A stretch of DNA of 64,000 nt from Elgaria multicarinata webbii (lineage: Eukaryota > Chordata > Lepidosauria > Squamata > Anguidae), in the NCBI RefSeq assembly GCF_023053635.1, contig NC_086179.1, positions 2,122,001-2,186,000 of the forward strand, given 5' to 3'. The stretch's first letter is position 1; each line of letters starts with the position of its first letter. The translations under genes were made by a program, and so were the position numbers. The notes beneath the pieces are model-generated. The model was not told the origin of the DNA and ran no database searches. It saw only the letters and a list, made by a program, of their open reading frames with translations. Shown here piece by piece: positions 55,310 to 64,000 of this stretch.

Positions 55310-55640
55310 ATTTATTTATTTATTTATTTATTACATTTTTATACCGCCCAATAGCCGAAGCTCTCTGGGCGGTTCACAAAATTTCCTAGGTCGCATGAGT
55401 CCACCGTATTCTGCAGTAGTCTGACCTCATCTGGAGTACTGTGAACAGTTCTGAGTGCTGCACTTCAATATAAACAAATTGGGATGGGGTCAAAGGAGAG
55501 TAATGAAGATGTTTGGGGTATGGATAGCAAGTCCCATGAGAAAAGGTTGAAGGAACTGGGTATGTTGAGCCTTCAGAAGACCAGAGTGGGGGCATGAGAG
55601 CACTATTCAAATCCCTGGAAGGCCATCACATAGATTCTAC
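55310..55640. mobile_element. L2-type tail (-) and old CR1 piece (+)
   Basis: 55310-55382 is a reverse L2-type tail (ataccgcccaatagccgaag). 55400-55630 on + is a decayed CR1 (tctggagtactgtgaacagt; gaaggaactgggtatgttga). Confidence 0.6.
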
Positions 55641-56636
55641 GATTGGGTGTCTGTTCTAGCCAGTTAGACAGAATAAAACCCACACATTCAATGATGATCG
55701 GTCATAAGTGTCATGTTTCCCAAAACTTCCCGCTCATTGGGAGACAATAAAGAGGTCTGCCACTTAAACCACAAAGCTTTATTCAGGCAATAAACATCTC
55801 TTCCCAAATGAAGAGAGTCCAACCTCTAGGGACTTTCCTCAAGGCAAAACTATGCAAACTAAACAAGACAATGGTCCTTTCAAGAAGAACAGACTGCAAC
55901 CAGCGAAGCTCACCAAACTCCTTTGCATGGCCTGGGACTCAGGTAGCCGGAGGAGCGCACGTGCGCCTTTCCTCACGGTTGTTCCTCTTCTACGCAGCCT
56001 CAGGCGCAATAAGATGAGTCTCGGTGAGTGACTCAGATGAGCCTGTGGAGGAGCCGTGATGCTCTGGAAAAGGCGCCAGATTGATGCGTCGTTTTCTCTG
56101 CTGCTGCCGCCACTCCACTAAGCAGGCTCAAGGCACCATTTTGGAGGTCAGAATTTCTCCGGACGGCTGGACCAGGAATCCGGGATTCTTACTCAGGTGG
56201 TCTGGACATTTCAGAACCTCCTGGAAATCAGGACATTCTCGGTTTTCCGGGGCGTATGGCAACCCTACTCAGGAGAGGAACTCTTGAGTTATGTCCCCTG
56301 CCTGCCCCATCCCACTATCGTGGAAAGAACTGTGGCAACTGCTTCCCAAGATCACAAATGCAGCCTCAAAGGGAAGGAAAGGGGGGTGTTCCAGTGGATG
56401 GGGAGGGGAGGGGAGGGGAGGGAGGGGAGGGGAGGGGAGAGGCCTTGATAGGAGAAATTCTACGGCTTTGCCAGCATCAGCCCAATCCTTGCCAATATGC
56501 TTTCTTTAGGTACACGCAAAGGTCCATCTAGAGGGAAATTATGTAACAGGAGGCTGGGGAGGTGAAAATTGCCTCCAGGGTTCCTCCTGCCCTGCTAGCA
56601 GCTGCTCAGCATGGCACTGGATACTTGGAAGCCCCT
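55641..56636. other. Intergenic; GGGGA-rich run
   Basis: 56399-56440 is a (GGGGA)n-like G-rich run that could form G-quadruplexes. 55735-55800 has tttattcaggcaataaacat, LTR-like but unsupported. No gene recognised. Confidence 0.35.
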
Positions 56637-56652
56637 GAGATCAGAAGTTTCC

Positions 56653-59600
56653 GGAGGCGGAGGCGGACGCCATGGCGGGTAAGGTTTCTCCTTAAAGGCT
56701 CCCGATCGGGGGATCTGAAAAGCTAATTATCTCATTTTAAAAGGCATGGGTCGTTAATGAAAATGAAGGAAGATGATTATGATTGTTAAGAGAGGGTGAA
56801 AATCCTGTTTTTCGGAAGCAGACTCAGAATAAGGAGGAGGAAAGCAGCTCGTTCTCTGGCTGTAAACAGACGGAAGGAGGGGGGAGCAAGAAAACGAAAC
56901 TAACTTTGGAATGTTAGAGCTCTCCTGTCTTCTAGTCTGATAAAGTGGTGATTTATATACTCCTAATCTGAGAGAAAGGTTTAATTGGCAGTAAATTCAC
57001 CCTTTAAAAAGCACCGAAGAAGAAAGTGTTTATCTGCGTAGGAAGAGAGACGGTGTGGACTGTAAACGGGACATTGACTGAGAGTTAAAAATAGATCCAT
57101 GTCGAACGTTAGAAAATTGAAAAAAAAAACAAAAAACGGGGAAGGCTTCCTGGCAAAGAGTTCATCCTTCTAATCATAATTTGGCCCTTCTTGAGAAAGT
57201 GTCTGTAGAAAAAGACTCACAAAGTAGTGGAAGCGAAAGTAACGGATTTGTCGAGATGGCGGAGGGATCTGGTACGGTGCCAATTTCAACTGCATTGGAA
57301 GAATTGAAGAAGCTGATTCTGGACAGCACTGCAACATTGAGCAAGAAGATGGATGTTAATGAAAAAAACGCAGCAGCAAGGATGGGGGTGCTTGCAGATA
57401 AGGTCGCGCAGAATGACAGAGATATAAAGAAGCTGGATGTGGAAGTAAAAGCACTTGTGAAAAAACAGGATGTCTTTGAAAAAAGTTGTGAGGTGAAATT
57501 TCAAGGTCAAGATCTAAAGTTGATCCAGCTTGAAGATCAGGATCGTCGTTGTAATGTACAAATTAAACAATTTGTTGAAGAACCAGCAGAGGAGTTGAGA
57601 AAAATAGTTTTGAAGTGGTTCAATGATATGATGCCAGATTTGGATAATATATATGAAAAGGGAGTATTTTGAAAACAGTAATAGGAATTCTAGATTGCTT
57701 GCCAGACTCACACAAAAAGAAAAAGCCAGGAATGGGATAGGGATTTTGAAGGATAAACAAGGGAAGTATTGTCATACAATGAAGGATAAAGTTAAGATTT
57801 TTCAGGAGTTTTATCAAGAATTGTATAAGGGAAAGGATACTCAAAAACAAAAGTTGGAAGATTATATAGAAAAGTATATAAAGAAGAGAATAAAAATAGA
57901 GCATAAAGAGTTAATGGAAAAGGTAATAACTCAAGGAGAAGTAGAAGAAGTAATTGAGAATTTGAAGCCGGGTAAATCACCAGGGGTAGATGGTCTAGGT
58001 CCAGATGGTCTAGGTTTTTAAAAGAATTTTAGTACCAAAATTATTGAATTTGTATAATTCCATATTGGAAGGGGAAAGAACACCAGAATCATGGGAACAT
58101 TCATTAATAATTTTAATACCAAAACCAGATAAAGATTTGACTGTCCCTGATTCATATAGACCTATTTCATTAATAAACCAAGATGCTAAGATTTTTTCAA
58201 CTATTTTAGCAAGGTGGTTGAATAAATTTATAGAGGAATATATAGGGGAGGACCAATGTGGATTTGTAGTAGGTAGACAGATGTCTAATTTAGTGGGAAG
58301 AGTATTAAATGTAATACAGGTGATAAATAAGTCTAGGGTTAAAGCGGGAATTCTGGCACTGGATATTTTTAAGGCTTTTGATTGTTTGAGCTGGCAAGCT
58401 TTAAAGATGGTTTTAAATAAAATGGGGTTTGGAAATAAATTTAAAGCTATAATAGAACAGTTATACTCTCAAAATACAGCCGTAGTGGTAGTGAATGATG
58501 GTGTGACAGATAAGATACGACTCGCCAGAGGGACAAGGCAAGGATGTCCGCTCTCACCAGTCCTATTTGTAATGGTAATGGAATTATTGGCGAATGCAAT
58601 ACGAGAAGATGAGGAGATTGAAGGAATAGGTTGTAGGAAAGAAATTAAATTGAATATATTTGCAGATGACACGTTGTTGACGATAAAAAATCCAATAGAG
58701 AAGATGGAGAGAATTAAACAGCAACTGAGAGAATTTGAGGATATCACGGGGTTAAGAATAAATTGTTCTAAATCAGAAATGATGTTGTTTAATTATACTA
58801 AAAAGGAAGAGAAGGATTGGGAAGAAAAGGGAAGAGAATTGAGAGTTAAGAATCAGATTAGATATTTGGGAATAAAAATTATGCAGAAGTTAGAGAGTTT
58901 AGAGAAAGAGAATTTAAATGTGTTAAAAAAGAGATTTTAGCAAAATTGGAGAAATATAAAAGGTTAAATTTATCTTGGTTTGGAAGAATAGCATTAATAA
59001 AAATGAAGATTTTAGCAAAGATTAATTTTGTGTTTAGGATGCTACCAATAAAAATTTCAGAATTAGAGTTAAAAAGTTGGCAAAGGATTATAAATAATTA
59101 TTGTAATGGTAATAAGAAAGCGAGGGTAAATAAAAGTAAATGGTATTTGAGCCCAAAAAAGGGAGGATTGGGTCTCCCGAATATTAAATTATACTATGTA
59201 GCTAATAGATTAAGACATATTGTGGAGGCAATTATAGGATTAGGGGAATTAGATTGGATGGAAGATAAAACTACAAGTAATATAGAGACTAATTTGGAGA
59301 ATGTATTTTTTATGGAAGGGAAAAAAAATGGGTGGAAAGTATAAATAACCCGCTTCTGAGGTCTCACTGGGAAATTTGGAGTAAATATAAAGGGGAGCTG
59401 CTTCCAAGCAGCTCTCCTTTGACACCGGTAATAATGTTGAAGAATTTCCCGGAGGAATTAAAGAGTAGATTAAGTAAAGTTTTAATAGAAAAAAATAAAA
59501 TGAAATTAAGGGAATGGTTAAGAGGAATGAACATAAGAGAGGATATGGAAGAAGTTCTTAAGGATAAAAAATTAACTTGTTTAAATTATAGGCAATTAGA

Positions 59601-60589
59601 ACAGTGGACTAAAAAGTGGGTAAGAGATAATGGAGATTGTAGCGAATTAACGAAGTTTGAGGAATTAATAGTTAAGAAAGAAAATGAAAGGGAGAAAAGA
59701 ACAGTGTTAAAAGGGTTGATGAGTGAAATATATAGAATATTGGTGGAGAAAGGGACGGTGGATAATTCGGGTAAAATGGTTTGGGAGACAGATTTGAAGG
59801 TACAAATAGGACAACAGGGTTGGGAGGGATTATGGAAACAAAGAGCGTTGAGAAATATGTCAGTAAGAATAAAAGAGAATTATTTTAAAATAGTATGGAG
59901 GTGGTACCTAACTCCGGTTAGATTGAATAAGATAAACAATCAGCAATCAGGAAATTGTTGGAGAGGTTGTGGGGTTAAAGGAACGTATTTGCATATGTGG
60001 TGGGAATGTAACTATGTTCAGAAATTGTGGAAGATGGTGTTTTTGGAGATTGAAGAAATTGTGGAAATGAAAATAGAACGAACACCAAAAGTTGCATTGC
60101 TGTCACTATTTGAAGAAGATTTTAAATGTAAAAAGGAAATTAAGGAACTGATAACGAATTTGTTGACTGCAGCAAGATTGATTGTAGCTAGGAACTGGAA
60201 GATTCAAGGGGAATATTCTATTGAAGAATGGTATAAAGAAGTATGGGATATAGCTATTAATGATAAATTGACAAGTAATATTAAATGGAGAAGAGGTATA
60301 GCTAAATCAAATGATTTTGAAGGAATTTGGAAACAGTTCCTAATATTTGTGTTTTCTAAAGGAAGTGGGAAACCACCAGCAGAAGAAAGTATGAGATTCT
60401 GGAATCAGGAATGAGATCCCGGGTGGGGGGGTGCACTTCTATGTTAATTTTGATTATGTTATTAAGATAAGATATTTTGTATTCAATATTGAACATTATG
60501 TAGTATGTTGTTGTTGTTTTTCTTTATGAAAGGATGTAATGTGTATGTTTAAGTATTGTAGAAAAATAAAAATATATTTTTAAAAAAAA
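56653..60589 (+). mobile_element. L1 LINE with 5' UTR and large internal deletion
   Basis: Flanked by the 16-bp target duplication GAGATCAGAAGTTTCC (56637-56652 and 60590-60605) and ending in a signal-bearing A-rich tail. It holds a roughly 530-bp 5' UTR, the N-terminal half of ORF1, then jumps into ORF2 after the endonuclease. ORF2 continues through reverse transcriptase (DSYRPISLIN, GCPLSPVLF, FADDTLL) to the C-terminal CWRGCG...HMWWEC, broken into at least four frames (57653-58021, 58044-58940, 58946-59344, 59332-60414). Since the 5' end is present and the duplication is clean, the internal loss happened at or after a full insertion. Confidence 0.95.
57181..57672 (+). mobile_element. L1 ORF1 N-terminal half fused to ORF2
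   Basis: An open frame with its first in-frame ATG at 57256 (MAEGSGTVPI). The alpha-helical, charged middle (LSKKMDVNEKNAAARMGVLA; VAQNDRDIKKLDVEVKALVK) is the coiled coil of L1 ORF1p. After MMPDLDNIY the sequence is that of ORF2 (matching MKREYFENSNRNS in the copy at 41955) in another frame, so the RNA-recognition and C-terminal domains of ORF1p are lost. Confidence 0.8.
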
Positions 60590-60780
60590 GAGATCAGAAG
60601 TTTCCTTCTAGGAGTAGCACAATCCTGCCCTCTCTCTCCCAGTGGTACCAAGCTTAGGGACAAGTCCATCAGCACTTTGGATTGTTGTTACCTCTCTGGG
60701 GGAATCAGATCACACTTTTACTGTGTGTTTTATTCTGGAGCCTGATCTACTCAGGGCCCAGTCAAAATAGATATTATTAC

Positions 60781-61566
60781 TAGGGCTGTGCTCCGCTTCT
60801 CTTTGGGTTGGAGAAGCAATAGCGAGGCGGCCTGATTCGGGTCTGGAAAAGACAGAGGTGAAGAGAGTCGGGGAGGGGGCTGCGGATCGAGGCGAAGAGG
60901 ATCACCTCGCTCCGGACGCAGGTAAGTGGGGGGGGGGGACTCATCAGGCACTGCCGCCGCCGCTGCAGACCCTGCGGCAATGGCGATGGAGCCAGATAAG
61001 GGGGCAGGGAGGAGGGAGGCTTACCTGTGTCCATCACAGTCCATCGCGGGCTTCAATTGAGGCCCTGGTTGAAGCTGGAAGTGAAGGCTGAGGCCTCTTC
61101 TGGCTTCAGGCCAGGGCCTCAATTGAAGCCCACGATAGCGACGGACGCAGGTAAGGGGGCGGGGGGGGGGTTGGCCTACCCGGCGCCGCCAGCACCACCG
61201 TCCATGCGGTGGCGGCGGCAGCGGCGGAGCCAAGTAAGGGGGCAGGGAGGAGGGAGGCTTGCCTGTGTCTGTCGCGGTCTGTTGCAGGATTCAGTTGACG
61301 CCCCAGTTGAAGCCGGAAGTGAAGGCCGAGGCCTCTTCCAGCTTCAAGCCAGGGCCTCAATTGAAGCCCGCGACGACAGACACAGGTAAGGGGGTGGGGG
61401 AGTTGGCTTACCTGGCACCGCCGTCCATGAGGCGATGGCAGCGGAGCCGGATCTCGCTCCGCAGAGCCGAGCGGGGATGGGCGGATTGGCCCAAAGAGGA
61501 TCGGCTCCGATCCAGAAGTTCCGGATCGCACCACGAAGTGGATCAGGGAGTCCGTGCACAGCCCTA
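60781..61566. mobile_element. hAT-like non-autonomous element, GC-rich
   Basis: Ends tagggctgtgc and gcacagcccta, with the 8-bp target duplication ATTATTAC (60773-60780 and 61567-61574), as expected for hAT. The interior has about three tandem units of roughly 235 bp, each with gcaggtaag, (cgg)n, ggagggaggcttacctgtgt and an internal inverted repeat (gaggccctgg ... ccagggcctc). No transposase. Confidence 0.85.
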
Positions 61567-61633
61567 ATTATTACCAAGATGAAACTAGACCACTTGTGGA
61601 AGGAATAACAGTTTATTGATAGATAATGGATGC

Positions 61634-61650
61634 AAAAAAAAAAAAAAAAA
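61634..61650. repeat. A-run microsatellite
   Basis: Uninterrupted A run at the edge of the CR1 fragment. Confidence 0.9.
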
Positions 61651-61689
61651 CATGCTAAGGAAACTCACACAACTCTTCAGCCTCAAAGT

Positions 61690-62292
61690 TGAACTGTGCA
61701 TTTGGTTTCTATTTCCTAGATGTAGAACTTGGCATTTATCCCTATTAAATTTCATTTTATTGTTTTCAGCCCAGCACTCCAGCCTATCAAGATCACTTTG
61801 AAGGTTGTTTCTGTCTTGCAGGGTATTAGCTATCCCACCCAATTTTGTGTTGTCTGCAAATTTGATCAGCGTTCCCTGCACCTCCTCGTCCAAATCATTA
61901 ATAAAAATGTTGAAGAGCCCTGGGCCCAGGACTGATCCCTGCGGTACCCCACTTGTTGCCTCTCCCCAGTTTGAGAAGGTTCCATTGATAAGCACTCTTT
62001 GAGTCCGATTCTGTAGCCAACTGTGAATCCACCTAATAGTTGTTCCATCTAGCCCACTTTTAGCTAGTTTGTTAATCGGAATGTCATGTGGTACTTTGTC
62101 AAAAGCTTTGCTGAAGTCAAGATATATGTCGTCCACAGCATTCCCACAGTCCACAAGGGAGGTTACCTGATCAAAAAATGAGATCAAATTAGTCTGACAG
62201 GATTTGTTCCTGACAAATCCATGTTGGCTTCTAGCAATCACTGCATTGATTTCAGACTTCTTTATAATCTGCTCCAGAATTTTCCCAGGGAT
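61690..62292 (-). mobile_element. CR1 LINE reverse transcriptase fragment
   Basis: Encodes [53 protein letters not shown] and KFADNTKLGG. The second catalytic Asp is replaced by Asn, so it is inactive, and it is truncated at both ends. The 3' part after [20 protein letters not shown] is missing. Confidence 0.93.
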
Positions 62293-62299
62293 GGATGTC

Positions 62300-62530
62300 A
62301 GACTGCATTTTTATACTGCCCAATAGCTGAAGCTCCCAAGGCAGTTCAGAAAAACTAAAACCATTCAAACCCTTAGGCCTCAGCCCAATCTTTTATACCA
62401 TTTCCCAATATTTAGAACAAGCAGAAAACATTGCAGGCAGGTAATGATTTACCTCTCTCTATGACTAAGAAGTGCCAACATTGGGGCCAGGCTATCTGAA
62501 GGAACACCTCTTCCCATATGAATAGTAGTA

Positions 62531-62592
<62 letters not shown>

Positions 62593-62660
62593 TTGTTACC
62601 CGTCTCTCCCTCTGGATCGAGGCGGAGTACAACACAAATAAAAACACAATAAAATACTGC
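62300..62660. mobile_element. L2-type tail (-), AAT microsatellite and SINE-like tail
   Basis: 62305-62355 is a decayed reverse tail (atactgcccaatagctgaag). 62530-62591 is (AAT)n. 62592-62660 (ttacccgtctctccctctgg, gatcgaggcggagtacaaca) matches 24125-24200. The middle is unrecognised. Confidence 0.55.
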
Positions 62661-62679
62661 TTGGAAACTAAGGTCATCC

Positions 62680-63085
62680 TCAGGGGTCCTTCTCCGCGAG
62701 CCCCTGCCAAAGGAAGTGAGGCAGGTGGCTACCAGGAGGAGGGCCTTTTCTGCTGTGGCACCCCGGCTGTGGAATGAGCACCCTAAGGAGGTTCTGAAAG
62801 GATATAGTGTAGATGCCAGGTGAAGACCTTTTTATATTCTCAACATTGTAATAGTCTATAAATTCAATTTTAATTTTGCTGTTTTAATTTTGTTTTTTAA
62901 ATCTGTATTTCTGCACTGCTGCTGGTTTTATCCTGTTTGTGCTTTTATATTGTATTGTATATCATGCTTTTATACTGTTTGTTATATACTTTGAATGGTT
63001 TTAGTTTTTGTGAACCGCCCAGGGAGTTTCGGCTATTGGGCGGTATAAAAATGCAATAAATAAATAAACAAACAAACATTCTATC
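62680..63085 (+). mobile_element. L2-type LINE ORF2 end and 3' UTR
   Basis: Residual coding sequence (RRAFSAVAPRLWNEHPKEVL) is the typical end of an L2-clade ORF2. It is followed by a 250-bp AT-rich 3' UTR and the tail tgaaccgcccagggagtttc, ggcggtataaaaatgcaata, (aaat)n. This identifies the source of the many tails in the window. Confidence 0.75.
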
Positions 63086-64000
63086 CTGGGGGGGGGGGAC
63101 TCTTCATCTTCTTAGTGAGATAAAACATTAAAGCAAACAGAGGAAATTAGGAGGTTGCATAAACGTTGGCATGAGGATCACACCTTTATCAGCATTAGAC
63201 AGCTAGCAATCGTTGCTATGTGGACTGGTGCTGGCTTGGTAGCGATCTCTCTCTATGAGAAGCCTACAGAAGATGGCCTGTTTTAAGACACAGGAAAACT
63301 GCCCTTTATTTTATACTAAACTGCCCTATATACATTTAATAAACAGCATATCCACGAAGTCACGGGGAGTCGGAGGTGAAGAACAAGGACAATGTGAAGG
63401 CCACATCTTCTGCTCACTAACCAACTCGCTACACTGCGCAATTGCCTTGCCGCGACATTCAGGGACTTTTGTCGGGGTGGTAGTGGTGGGGCAGACCTCT
63501 GTCAACTGTCATTTGCAGCCCTCCCTTTCGCCCCCCCCCCCACTGCTTCTTCCATCTTTTTCCTTATGACAGAAAATCAAATAAGAAAGAAAAGTCAAAA
63601 CAGCATCATTGACAGGTGGCATTAAGAGTCCTTCATTTCTAAGCAGCCCCAGACAGCTCTCGGGGTATGGCTTGCGTACGCTGGACCCTTCTTCTGCAGT
63701 GCTCCATTGTGCTGGCTAGAAATCCCCCTGTGAGGAACTGTTTTCTGTGAGTTTCTCCCATCTCCATCTTACTCCCTCTTGGTTTCCTCTGCAGTTGGAT
63801 CCCCAGGGTTCCCCATGCTCGGTAAAACATCCTCCCCTCCAGGCACTGCTGTCCTCACTCAACAAGAGTGACTTGCTCGTAGGCACTGGAGATGAAATGT
63901 TGGAGTGTGACACATATTTGTGGTTGCCCCATTTGGGGGGATATGCCAGGCTCTGGCATCCTGTAAGTTCTAACTTAAGTTGTATCTCCATCCTGGAGGT
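63086..64000. other. Intergenic, nothing recognised
   Basis: A G run at 63090-63099 and a C run near 63532. No gene or repeat identified up to the window edge. Confidence 0.35.

Overview
The window is vertebrate nuclear DNA, most likely from a squamate reptile (probably a lizard). The evidence is its repeats: CR1 LINEs ending in ATTCTATG octamers, L2-type tails ending in (AAAT)n, one diverse L1 family, a MIR-type CORE-SINE, a SPIN-like hAT element, a Ty1/copia LTR element and many non-autonomous DNA transposons. Species cannot be fixed from sequence alone. Intact host coding sequence is limited to three single-exon olfactory receptor (OR) genes, all on +, and one perfectly bounded alpha-tubulin exon on -.

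Layout. 1-7 kb: an alpha-tubulin exon (1200-1422, -) with both splice sites, and a decayed alpha-tubulin C-terminal piece in the opposite direction (6007-6350, +). The two are separated by repeats that partly mirror each other. 7-17.8 kb: no gene seen; CR1, L2-like and DNA-transposon fragments, several nested. 17.8-21.6 kb: an L1 (-) carrying a 1-kb GC-rich element built of hairpins around a 30-bp minisatellite. 22.5-24 kb: OR gene 1 with a SPIN-like hAT element two bases after its stop codon. 24-26.5 kb: repeats. 26.5-33.4 kb: first copy of a segmental duplication, ending in OR gene 2. 33.5-38.3 kb: a young Ty1/copia element (-). 38.4-46.1 kb: an incomplete endogenous retrovirus (-) holding a foldback element inside and an L1 in one LTR. 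47.4-52.1 kb: second copy of the duplication, ending in OR gene 3, with an extra OR fragment just upstream. 52-56.6 kb: CR1 fragments and a near-perfect foldback element. 56.65-60.59 kb: an L1 (+) with 16-bp target duplications and a large internal deletion. 60.78-61.57 kb: a hAT-like element with 8-bp target duplications. The rest is CR1/L2 debris.

How the genes relate. OR2 and OR3 are close tandem paralogues sharing 5' flank, TATA-like box, splice acceptor and 3' flank. OR1 is a more distant relative in the same orientation, so this is part of an OR cluster expanding by local duplication. The roughly 19 kb between OR2 and OR3 is largely later mobile-element insertion. Because the flanks are duplicated, the window holds its own empty sites for at least two insertions.
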